Shown: one piece after another, positions 25,994 to 33,145 of the stretch
How positions within the stretch are numbered: position 1 is the stretch's first letter
Layout: each line of letters opens with the position of its first letter
Assembly: GCA_965243835.1 (NCBI GenBank)
Contig: OZ251578.1
Location: 372,001 to 436,000 of the forward strand
Origin: G965202665 sp965243835
Lineage (GTDB): Bacteria > Actinomycetota > Acidimicrobiia > Spongiisociales > Spongiisociaceae
Direction: 5' to 3'
Length of the DNA: 64,000 nucleotides
The notes under the pieces: model-generated
Told to the model about the DNA's origin: nothing
Database searches by the model: none
The model's input: the letters and a program-made list of their open reading frames with translations, nothing else
Program-made: the position numbers and the translations under genes

Positions 25994-26143
25994 ATGCCGA
26001 TGGCAGTACTTGTACCCGGTGATGAAGCTGAGGCGGCGGCCGAGGCTGATGAAGCCGGGAATATTTTGCCGACGGCAGGGATAGTAACTGGTGTCAAAAA
26101 CGAAACAACCTCGAGAGGTATAGATGAACGAAGCGTTCATTGA
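25994..26143 (+). CDS. Small 49-residue protein overlapping the next gene
   Basis: ATG 25994 has CAGGGGG six to seven bases upstream. The 49-residue product is acidic in the middle (PGDEAEAAAEADEAGNILP) and ends by overlapping the start of the following gene by 20 nt, which suggests translational coupling. No family recognised. A partner or antitoxin-like protein for the downstream gene is possible but unproven. Upstream, a stretch from CCCCCAATTT to CAGGGGG at about 25955-25987 recurs at 26829-26862 without an intact ORF. The sequence GGGAATATT.TGCCGA.GGCAG occurs twice, at about 25985 and within the ORF near 26058. Confidence 0.45.
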   Translation: MPMAVLVPGDEAEAAAEADEAGNILPTAGIVTGVKNETTSRGIDERSVH

Positions 26144-26660
26144 CGAATCAGCCCGGGGGGACAGATACATCATCTGCGCCACACTGGTTGCGCAAAGCTC
26201 GCTTGCCGGAGCTAGAAAGGGCATGCGCGCTCTCTTGCGGCCAGGCCTACGGCGTATCCACTTTAACAATGAAAAAGACCGTTATAGATTGTCATTGCTG
26301 ACAGCATTCTCGGAAATGGAGGCTTCTTCTACTATTTATTATGTCCGGCATAGCGATTTTCAGGTCGCCCGCACCGCCATCTTGCGGAAAGTGGTCGGCG
26401 AGATGAAGGAGGCCAGAGTGGTGCGCCTTGTCTTGGAATCTCGCGCTAATCAAGACGCAAGAGACAGGGATGACCTTTTGCGCGCTCTCCGTATCAGCCC
26501 GATACCCTCGTTCACATACGACCATCTTCCTGCATCGAACGAGCCTCTGCTCTGGATACCGGACGCCGTTGCCTGGTCGTGGGGCCGGGGCGGCGGGTGG
26601 CGACGAAGGGTGAGAGAGTTGGGTTTGGTGGAACGGATTGAAAAGGTGGAGGTGCCTTAA
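26124..26660 (+). CDS. DUF3800-like protein
   Basis: 178 residues. N-terminal NEAFIDESARGDRYIICATL resembles the FIDES(G) opening of DUF3800-type, probably RNase H-like, proteins. Further features are RRIHFNNEKDRYR, RLVLESRANQDARDRDDL and the C-terminal PLLWIPDAVAWSWGRGGGWR, a pattern I recognise from short actinobacterial hypothetical proteins often found in accessory regions. Acidic residues Asp7, Glu8 and those in LESR could form a metal site, but that is inference. ATG 26124 was chosen because the conserved motif starts there. The gene is lower in GC than the surface-protein units and sits in a repeat-rich strip, consistent with an acquired locus. Confidence 0.6.
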   Translation: MNEAFIDESARGDRYIICATLVAQSSLAGARKGMRALLRPGLRRIHFNNEKDRYRLSLLTAFSEMEASSTIYYVRHSDFQVARTAILRKVVGEMKEARVVRLVLESRANQDARDRDDLLRALRISPIPSFTYDHLPASNEPLLWIPDAVAWSWGRGGGWRRRVRELGLVERIEKVEVP

Positions 26661-26674
26661 GCGCGAACCGGACT

Positions 26675-26730
26675 GCTCACCATCCGGTGAGGAGCCCGGC
26701 TCACTTCCGCAGGCATGATTGTCCCTTGGC
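26675..26730. repeat. 56-bp direct repeat, copy 1
   Basis: Begins GCTCACCATCCGGTGAGG (a small hairpin, CTCACC/GGTGAG) and ends with the TTCCGCAGGC-type element. Its partner at 26890-26945 differs at one base. Confidence 0.8.
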
Positions 26731-26772
26731 TAAATTACAACATAGCCCAAAGTTAGGTGTGATGTCAAATTT

Positions 26773-26831
26773 GGCGGGTGGCCGACCCACAGTCGAGGGG
26801 AGGCCGCCCCTCACCGGTTGGGCGGAGATGC
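26773..26831 (+). pseudogene. Further pncA fragment
   Basis: GTGGCCGACCCACAGTCGAG, GGAGGCCGCCCCTCACCGG and TTGGGCGGAGATGC align with pncA 1541-1590 (the VADPQSGETASTGLAEM region). The fragment is about 55 bases, lies outside the last unit, and has no open frame. Confidence 0.6.
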
Positions 26832-26889
26832 CCCCAATTTCACTAGGACGCACGCCAGGGGGGATACCCTGAACTAGCGGAACCCGACG

Positions 26890-26945
26890 GCTCACCATCC
26901 GGTTAGGAGCCCGGCTCACTTCCGCAGGCATGATTGTCCCTTGGC
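26890..26945. repeat. 56-bp direct repeat, copy 2
   Basis: Second copy of the 26675-26730 repeat, 215 bp downstream, with T in place of one G in the hairpin arm. The strip 26661-27013 otherwise holds only the pncA fragment and a copy of the CCCCCAATTT...CAGGGGG element at 26829-26862. Confidence 0.8.
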
Positions 26946-27013
26946 GTCTCCTACAACAGCGGGGAAGGACCGCCGAAGAAATGACAATTCGCCATGTTCG
27001 GGGAGGTGCGACA

Positions 27014-27679
27014 GTGGATAGTAATTTCCTGACCCGCGCTACGTATTCGGTGGGGGAGGCGGCCCGTCTGCTCCGTGTTTCCCCCGCCACATTGCGGTCG
27101 TGGTTGGAGGGAAGCGGGCGAAACCGGCCGGTGATCCGGCCGGAGCCGACGGGGTCCGGCGATGTGACTTGGGGCGAGTTCGTAGAAGCCTGGTTTTTGC
27201 GCGCGTACGGCAAGCGTCGCGCCTGGCAACGACTGCGACCGGTCATCGCCCGCCTGCGGGAAGAGTTGGGTGTTATGAATCCGCTCGCCACCGGTCAGCC
27301 GTTTGTCGGGCCCGGCTTGGAACTCACTTTACGGACGCAACAAGCCGAGAAACTGCCCGACGACCTGGCCATCGTCTATGAGATTGTTTCGGGTCAGTTG
27401 GTTTTATCGCCCGTCGCCCGCCAATTTACGGAGCGGGTCCAATTTGCCGAGGAGGACCCCCGGCGGGCGTTGCGCATTTTGCCGCAAGGCGAGGATTCGC
27501 CGGTTGTGATCGATCCCGAGTTTTCCTTTGGATCGCCGACGGTGCGCGGAATCCGGACGGAAGCCCTCGCCGAGTTGACGGATGCCGGGGAACCCGTGGA
27601 GGAAGTGGCCGATGATTTTTCCCTGAGCGCGGCGGATGTCAAGTCCGCGGTTGCTTTTGAATGGTTCCTCGCCGCATAA
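27014..27679 (+). CDS. DUF433 protein with MerR-like helix-turn-helix (antitoxin-like)
   Basis: 221 residues from GTG 27014, chosen because GGGAGG lies 7 nt upstream; an ATG at 26981 in the same frame is an alternative. The N-terminus has a MerR/excisionase-type DNA-binding segment (YSVGEAARLLRVSPATLRSW). The C-terminus (PEFSFGSPTVRGIRTEAL, then VEEVADDFSLSAADVKSAV) is a DUF433 domain, commonly seen as the antitoxin of PIN/Mut7-C-like (DUF5615) toxins. No such toxin follows; the next gene converges from the other strand. It is therefore an orphan antitoxin or a stand-alone regulator. Confidence 0.7.
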   Translation: MDSNFLTRATYSVGEAARLLRVSPATLRSWLEGSGRNRPVIRPEPTGSGDVTWGEFVEAWFLRAYGKRRAWQRLRPVIARLREELGVMNPLATGQPFVGPGLELTLRTQQAEKLPDDLAIVYEIVSGQLVLSPVARQFTERVQFAEEDPRRALRILPQGEDSPVVIDPEFSFGSPTVRGIRTEALAELTDAGEPVEEVADDFSLSAADVKSAVAFEWFLAA

Positions 27680-27725
27680 ACATCCATTCCAATGAAAAAT
27701 ATTCAAGGAGAATCGGGTAGGGCGG

Positions 27726-28667
27726 TTAGCGGGCGGCGGTTTTTATCATTGCTTTGAAGCGAGGGATGTCTATTTCCCGGATCACTTCGCAGTTGGGGGG
27801 GCGGCCGGTTACTCCCAGGTCGTCCACCACCGACATTCCCCTAGTCAGGGGGCTTTCCGCCTCCACTTCCACATAGTTGCGGGTGGAGCGGACCACCACT
27901 CCCTCCTTGTCCAGGGCCACCGCCATCGCGGTCGGGTCGGGCAACTCCAACCGGTCGGAGCCGGACTGTTTCTTAACGGCGGCGATAGCGGTCGCGTTGC
28001 AGTCCACGAAGAAACGACCGAGCGGCGTGTCCAGGTCCCGCAACTCCTGTTGTTCCTCCCGGTTCAGGCCCGCCTCCCCGCGGCATATCTCCCAGGGAAC
28101 CATCTCCACGGGCAGGCCGGAGGCGAACACGGCCGCCGCCGCATGCGGGTCGAACCACAGGTTGAACTCGGCGGCCGGAGTGACGTTTCCCACCGCGTTG
28201 GCCGTTCCCCCCATTACCACGCACCGGCCCGTCAGTTGCGCGATGTCGGGGGCGCACCGGACGGCCAGGGCCACGTTGGTGAGCGGGCCCAGGGTGACCA
28301 GGGTGGCCCCCGGATGGGCCCGGAGGGAATCGATCAACGCCCGCACCCCGTCGGTTGCCTCCGCCGTTCGTTGCGGAGGGGGATATCCCTGATCGCCCAA
28401 ACCGTCTTCCCCGTGGAACCAGGTGGCGAACTCGGCCTCCTCCAGCAACGGCCCCTCCGCCCCGGCGAACACCGGAACTTCCGATCCGCACAGCTCCGCC
28501 GTATACAGGGCGTTGCGGGTGGCCTGCCCCACCGCGCAGTTGCCGGCCACGGTGGTGATCGCGACCACTTCGGTTCCGGGATGGCGCAGGGCCATCGCCA
28601 AGGCCACCGCGTCATCGGAGGCGGTGTCGGTGTCAATGATCATCGCCATCCGGTCATCCTCCCGCAT
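27726..28667 (-). CDS. Inosine/uridine-type nucleoside hydrolase
   Basis: Cleaves the N-glycosidic bond of ribonucleosides to free base and ribose. The N-terminal MIIDTDTASDDAVALAMAL is the calcium-binding DTDxxxDD motif of the family. VTLGPLTNVALAV and AAEFNLWFDPHAAAAV are further family blocks. Length is about 313 residues, as usual. ATG 28667 follows GGAGGGAGG and overlaps the end of the ribokinase gene by 14 nt; ATG 28649, after a second GGGAGG, is equally possible. The upstream ribokinase would phosphorylate the released ribose, so the pair makes a coherent nucleoside-salvage module. Substrate preference cannot be read from the sequence. Confidence 0.9.
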   Translation of the reverse strand: MREDDRMAMIIDTDTASDDAVALAMALRHPGTEVVAITTVAGNCAVGQATRNALYTAELCGSEVPVFAGAEGPLLEEAEFATWFHGEDGLGDQGYPPPQRTAEATDGVRALIDSLRAHPGATLVTLGPLTNVALAVRCAPDIAQLTGRCVVMGGTANAVGNVTPAAEFNLWFDPHAAAAVFASGLPVEMVPWEICRGEAGLNREEQQELRDLDTPLGRFFVDCNATAIAAVKKQSGSDRLELPDPTAMAVALDKEGVVVRSTRNYVEVEAESPLTRGMSVVDDLGVTGRPPNCEVIREIDIPRFKAMIKTAAR

Positions 28668-29556
28668 TCGTCCTCCCTCCGGCGGGGAAGGCCCGGTCCA
28701 GTTGGGCGCGGGTAGCCAAGCCGTCCAGCGCCCCCCGGCGGGTGACCGCATAGGCCCCGGCCCGCAACCCCAGTTGCATTCCCGCTTCCATTCCCGCCTC
28801 CGCCAGTCCCACCGCCAGCCCGGCGTTGAAAGCGTCCCCCGCTCCGGTGGCGTCCACCGCCTCCGCCGGCCAAGCCGGATAAGTCGACGTTCCGTCCGGC
28901 CCGTGCCGCACCGCCCCCTCCTCCCCCCGGGTAACCACCACCTGCGCGCCCCCCTCCGTCAGCTTCCGCACCGATCCGCCTTCGGTCAGTTCGGTCAGTT
29001 CGTGCTGGTTGGGGGTCAGCACATCCGCCGCTTCCCGCACCCGGTCGGGAAGGGGGGCGGCCGGGGCGGGGTTCAGAATCACCAGCGTATTATGCGCGCG
29101 GGCGATTTGCCCGGCCCGCAGGAAGGCCTCCATCGGAGTTTCCAGTTGGGCGAGCAGCACGTCGGCCCGGGCGATGATCCCCGCGCGGGCCTCCACCATC
29201 TCCGGGGTCACCGCCGAGTTGGCTCCGGGGGCCACCGCAATCTGGTTTTCGCCCCGGTCGTCCACCACGATCAGGGCCGCTCCGGTGGGTTCCTCCGCTA
29301 CGGCCAGCCCCGAATGGTCGACGCCTTCCCGTTCCAGGAGGGCGCGGGCGGCCCGCCCGAAGTCGTCGTCGCCCACCGCTCCCAGCAAAGCGGTTTCCGC
29401 TCCCAGGCGCCGGGCGGCGATGGCCTGGTTGGAGCCTTTCCCGCCCGGGCCCTGGTAGAAGGCGCGGCCGAGGACGGTGCGGCCGGGGCCGGGCAGGGAA
29501 GGCGCGGCCACCGTCAAATCCATGTTGAAAGAGCCCAGCACCGTTACCGAAACCAT
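28654..29556 (-). CDS. rbsK: Ribokinase (PfkB family)
   Basis: Phosphorylates ribose to ribose-5-phosphate with ATP. The 300-residue length is typical. The N-terminal VLGSFNMDLTV, GGKGSNQAIAARRLGAE with the sugar-binding GGKG.NQA signature, LNPAPAAPLP, and VDATGAGDAFNAG with the catalytic Asp and anion hole (usual form DTTGAGDTF) are all visible. It overlaps the downstream nucleoside hydrolase start, indicating coupled translation. The preceding P450 gene on the same strand ends 68 nt upstream, so the four minus-strand genes from 31775 may form one transcript. Confidence 0.92.
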   Translation of the reverse strand: MVSVTVLGSFNMDLTVAAPSLPGPGRTVLGRAFYQGPGGKGSNQAIAARRLGAETALLGAVGDDDFGRAARALLEREGVDHSGLAVAEEPTGAALIVVDDRGENQIAVAPGANSAVTPEMVEARAGIIARADVLLAQLETPMEAFLRAGQIARAHNTLVILNPAPAAPLPDRVREAADVLTPNQHELTELTEGGSVRKLTEGGAQVVVTRGEEGAVRHGPDGTSTYPAWPAEAVDATGAGDAFNAGLAVGLAEAGMEAGMQLGLRAGAYAVTRRGALDGLATRAQLDRAFPAGGRTNAGG

Positions 29557-29624
29557 TCCGCCAGGCTAGCCGCCCTCCCCGGTCCGCCCTCCGTCGCGGC
29601 GCGCCCGTCCCGGCGCGGAAGGGA

Positions 29625-30845
29625 TCAGGCGGAAGGGGTCAATTGCACCTTCCGGAAGCCGCGGATGGCGAACCCGTCCTCCCGTTCCGGCTCCGCGGTC
29701 AGGGACAGGCGGGGGAAGGCGGCGGCCAGGCATTCCACCGCCGCCTCCAGCTCCAGCCGGGCCAGCGGCGCCCCCAGGCAATAATGGGCCCCGCCCCCGA
29801 AGGTGATGTGGTCGGCGTCGCCCCGATCCACCAGGAACTCGTCCGGGTCCCGGTAGCGGCGGGGGTCCCGGTTGGCCGACCCGAACAGCATGGCGACCTC
29901 CGCCCCCACCGGCAACGGACGTCCGGCGATTTCCACCCCCTCCTCCAGAACGAACCGCCCGAACATCTGCAACGGCGGGTCGAAGCGCATCATCTCCTCG
30001 ATGGCCGTCTCCGCCGGCGTTTCCCCGGAAACCACCCGCGGCCAAGCCTCCCCGCGCCGCAACATGGCCGTCATCCCGTTGCCCAGGGTGTTGACGGTCG
30101 CCTCGTGTCCGGCGTTCAGGAGCAGGATGACGGTGCTTACAATTTCCGGGTCGCTGAGTTTCCCCTCCGCGGTTTCCGCCCGGCACAGGGCGGTGATCAG
30201 GTCGTCTTCCGGGGCGGCGCGGCGCCGGGCGATGAGCTCCCTGGTCCAGGCGTCGAAATCACGGGAGGCCGCCACCGCCCGCCGCGCCTGTTCGGGGGTG
30301 GTGTGCAACTCGTACATTTTCACGATGGCATGCGACCAGTCCACCAGCAGATCGGAATGGTCGGTGGGCGCTCCCAGCAGGGCGGCGATCACCCGTATGG
30401 AAAAAGGTTCGGCGAATTCGGACAGCAGGTCGAAGGAGGGCCGTCCGGCCAGGTCCGCCAGCAGGTCGCGGGCGATGTCGGTGATCGGATCCCGCAGTTC
30501 CCGCACCCGGCGGGGGGTGAAAGCCCGGCTGACCAGCCCCCGCAACCGGGCATGCTCGGGACCCTCCAGCATCAGCAGCGAATAGCGCTCCACCGCGTAG
30601 TAGGCCTCCCAGCCGTCGATTTCCAGTTCCCGGAGCGGGCGGTGGTCGTCGGGGCGGGCGTATCCGTCCCGCACCCGGCCCAGCCTGCGGTCCAGTTGCG
30701 CCGCCCGAACGTCATCGTGCCGGGTGATCAGCCACATGTTCCAGTCCGGCTCCCAATGCAGGGGTCCCGCCTCCCGCAGGGCGTTCAAAGTCGGATAGGG
30801 GTCGTCGATGAACGAAGGATCGGCGGGGTCGAAGAAGACGGCCAT
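29625..30845 (-). CDS. Cytochrome P450
   Basis: Haem-thiolate monooxygenase of 406 residues, typical for soluble bacterial P450s. The I-helix oxygen-activation motif reads AGHEATVNT, the K-helix ExxR is EEMMR, and the haem-binding loop is FGGGAHYCLGAPLARLE with the axial Cys. No membrane anchor is present. Substrate is unknown and no ferredoxin or ferredoxin reductase lies nearby. It starts 9 nt after the stop of the upstream zinc-ribbon/discoidin gene on the same strand, suggesting cotranscription, although the functional link is unclear. Confidence 0.93.
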   Translation of the reverse strand: MAVFFDPADPSFIDDPYPTLNALREAGPLHWEPDWNMWLITRHDDVRAAQLDRRLGRVRDGYARPDDHRPLRELEIDGWEAYYAVERYSLLMLEGPEHARLRGLVSRAFTPRRVRELRDPITDIARDLLADLAGRPSFDLLSEFAEPFSIRVIAALLGAPTDHSDLLVDWSHAIVKMYELHTTPEQARRAVAASRDFDAWTRELIARRRAAPEDDLITALCRAETAEGKLSDPEIVSTVILLLNAGHEATVNTLGNGMTAMLRRGEAWPRVVSGETPAETAIEEMMRFDPPLQMFGRFVLEEGVEIAGRPLPVGAEVAMLFGSANRDPRRYRDPDEFLVDRGDADHITFGGGAHYCLGAPLARLELEAAVECLAAAFPRLSLTAEPEREDGFAIRGFRKVQLTPSA

Positions 30846-30854
30846 GCCCGGCGG

Positions 30855-31775
30855 TCAGGAATCGTCGGCGACGGTGGTCCTCGGCGACGAGGGCCGATAT
30901 TGCCGTCCCCAGAACCTGATCTCGGCCAAAGCCAACTCGTCGAAAGCGGCGTTGCCTCCCACGTCTTCGGAAGGATGGGAGGAGGCGACCATGATCACCA
31001 GTTGCATGGTTTCGGTGGTGGGCGTGGAAACCACCAGCGGGCCGGCGTTCTCGTTGTTGAGGTTCTCGACGAACCGCACTCCGGGGGAGTCGTCGGGGAT
31101 GATCTCCACCCCGTTGATCCGGTAGTTGCGACGGAAAGTGAGATCATCGGGAACGTTCCAGAACTGGATCTGCGTCAACTGCACCGCCGAAGGGAAAGTG
31201 ACCGTGAACATCGCCCCGTCTCCGCGCAGGCTGTTGTCGTTCCAATAGGTGGAGGTGTCGCCGTCGATCAGGTTTTCGCACCGCAAACGGTCGTTGTCGT
31301 ATTCGGAGGAGCACACTATATCGGCCGGGATGATTTCCTCCACCGGCGGCGAATCTTCCACTAGCGTACTGGTGGTGGAAGTGTCCTCGCTCCCCGCTTC
31401 GGGAGGGGCGTCGTCGCCGCGGATGGCCAGCCAGATGAGGGCCCCTCCCACTACCACCGCCAACACCACCGCGATCGCCGCCAAAGCCCGACTGCCGGCG
31501 GTAACCGACGGAAGCGGAGGCGGGGCTACCGGGGGCCGGCCGGAGTGGAGCAACTGGGCTCCGCATTCTTCGCAGTGCCGGTTGGCGGAAAGTTGGATGG
31601 CGGCGCAAGAAGGACAAGACACCGTGGCGATCTGCTCGTAGGGATCGTAGGGCTCTCCGTACGGGCCTTCGTCCTGCTCGCGGTGTTCCCAGGGTTGCCC
31701 CTCGTCCAGCTTGAACTCTTCGAAGTCGGGGTCGCCCGGGGAGCGGTCCCGCTCTCCTCCGTTGCGGTCGGTCAA
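30855..31775 (-). CDS. Zinc-ribbon membrane protein with discoidin-like extracellular domain
   Basis: 306 residues. The acidic N-terminus is followed by a zinc ribbon (CPSC, then CEECGAQLL) near residues 52-75, a Pro-rich stretch, one transmembrane segment (ALAAIAVVLAVVVGGALIWL), and a Thr/Ser/Glu-rich linker. The C-terminal domain is about 150 residues (ENLIDGDTSTYWNDNS, FTVTFPSAVQLTQIQFWNV) and resembles the NADase-type/discoidin glycan-binding fold. The order predicts a cytoplasmic zinc ribbon and an external carbohydrate- or surface-binding domain. No enzymatic motif is visible. A similar layout is common in actinobacterial hypothetical membrane proteins. Confidence 0.7.
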   Translation of the reverse strand: MTDRNGGERDRSPGDPDFEEFKLDEGQPWEHREQDEGPYGEPYDPYEQIATVSCPSCAAIQLSANRHCEECGAQLLHSGRPPVAPPPLPSVTAGSRALAAIAVVLAVVVGGALIWLAIRGDDAPPEAGSEDTSTTSTLVEDSPPVEEIIPADIVCSSEYDNDRLRCENLIDGDTSTYWNDNSLRGDGAMFTVTFPSAVQLTQIQFWNVPDDLTFRRNYRINGVEIIPDDSPGVRFVENLNNENAGPLVVSTPTTETMQLVIMVASSHPSEDVGGNAAFDELALAEIRFWGRQYRPSSPRTTVADDS

Positions 31776-32022
31776 TAGAATCTGCTCCTGCCGGTTGCTA
31801 TGTTGATTATATGTTAGTTGTTCCCCCGGTGCGGTTCCGCCGCGTCGTCTCCCCCCGGTTTCCCGGCCGCCGGATTCGGCCCGCGTCGGACGGCGCCTCG
31901 CCTCCCCGTCGCTTCGGTTATAGGCGGCGTTCGGGCCAATTCCGGGTTAAATGCGCCGCTCAACGCGCCAACCGGGACGCAGCCCGGCGCCCGGGTCCGT
32001 CGGCGACTAGCCTGACGCGCAG

Positions 32023-33072
32023 ATGACCGAATCTTCCATCTTGCAGAAAGTTCTTCCCCGGGTCGCCCCCGGCGCCCCTTTGCGTTCCGCCTTGGAAAGG
32101 ATCGTCCGGCAGGGCCAAGGCGCCCTGATCGTGCTCGGTTGGGATGAGCGCATAGAAAAAATGGTTTCCGGCGGGTTCCGGCTGGAAGATGTCACTTTCA
32201 CTCCCGCCAAGCTGGCCGAGTTGGCCAAGATGGACGGGGCCGTCATCCTGGACGGAAACTGCGATTACATTCTGCGGGCCAACGCCCATCTCCTGCCCGA
32301 CCCTTCGGTGGAAACCGATGAGACCGGCGCCCGGTTCCGGACTTCCCAGCGGCTGGCCCGGCAGACCGGACTCCCGGTGCTGGCGGTGAGCGAAGAGCGG
32401 GGCAACATCACCGTGTTCTGCGGATATGAGAAGCGGGAGTTGCCGGCGGCGTCCGAGTTGCTGGCCCTGGTCAACCAGCACCTGTACGCCCAGGAAAGAT
32501 GCCGCAACGCGTTGGAGACCGCCCGCGCCCATCTGGACCGGCTGGAAATCAACGACAACGTGACCTTGTTCGAGGTGGTGACCGTTTTGCATCGGGCGGA
32601 GCTGGTGCGACGGGTGGGGGAGCAGATCGACCGTTTGAAGGTGGGGATGGGACAGGAGTCGTATCTTTTGGAGTTGCCGCACGCCGACCTGACCGAAGAC
32701 GCCAAGGAGTTGCGGGAACTGGTGGTGCGGGACTATGTGCGGGGCGGCGAGGCCGGGGCCCGGCGGGCCCTGCGGGCTTTGGAGGAAATGTCGGCGAACG
32801 ACCTTTATCATCCGGAGCGGGTGTGCTCGCAACTTGGTTTGAAGCACCCCGCCACCGAGGTGCGGCCGTTGGGTTACCGGCTGTTGAGCGACGCCCCCCG
32901 GTTGCCCGCCCCGGTGCGGGAGGCGCTGGTGAAGCATTTCCGCGACGCCCGCAAACTGCTGGTGGCCTCCATCGCCGACCTGAGCGCCGTGTCCGGCGTG
33001 GGCGAAACCCGGGCCGGCGACTTGCGCAAACACCTGGACCGGGCGCAACGGATCGCCCTGTATCCCGACTGA
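32023..33072 (+). CDS. disA: DNA integrity scanning protein DisA, diadenylate cyclase
   Basis: Scans DNA for branched structures and makes c-di-AMP from two ATP. 349 residues, normal length. The N-terminal DAC domain has the catalytic DGA motif at residues 71-73 (KMDGAVILD). The second active-site motif, normally RHR, reads RFR at residues 104-106 (GARFRTSQRLARQTG). A helical linker follows, then a C-terminal helix-hairpin-helix (LSAVSGVGETRAGDL) that binds DNA. In actinobacteria disA commonly sits beside carD and the isoprenoid genes, as here. The His-to-Phe change in an ATP-contacting motif makes activity uncertain. Confidence 0.93.
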   Translation: MTESSILQKVLPRVAPGAPLRSALERIVRQGQGALIVLGWDERIEKMVSGGFRLEDVTFTPAKLAELAKMDGAVILDGNCDYILRANAHLLPDPSVETDETGARFRTSQRLARQTGLPVLAVSEERGNITVFCGYEKRELPAASELLALVNQHLYAQERCRNALETARAHLDRLEINDNVTLFEVVTVLHRAELVRRVGEQIDRLKVGMGQESYLLELPHADLTEDAKELRELVVRDYVRGGEAGARRALRALEEMSANDLYHPERVCSQLGLKHPATEVRPLGYRLLSDAPRLPAPVREALVKHFRDARKLLVASIADLSAVSGVGETRAGDLRKHLDRAQRIALYPD

Positions 33073-33090
33073 TCTTCCCGGCGGGGCCGG

Positions 33091-33134
33091 TAACTCCGGG
33101 AAGTGGTACCGATAACTCCGGAAAGTGGTAAAAT
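33091..33134 (+). promoter_or_regulatory. Direct repeats and -10 box before carD
   Basis: TAACTCCGGRAAGTGGTA occurs twice (33091-33108 and 33113-33130) with a 22-bp pitch, about two helical turns. TAAAAT at 33129-33134 overlaps the end of the second copy and is a good -10 box 12 nt before ATG 33146. It looks like an activator- or repressor-binding site at the carD promoter. Confidence 0.5.
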
Positions 33135-33145
33135 AGGGAAATCCT

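Noticed and set aside
1872..27013. Composite transposon around the surface-gene cluster
   Set aside because: No transposase, integrase, terminal inverted repeats or target duplications could be identified.
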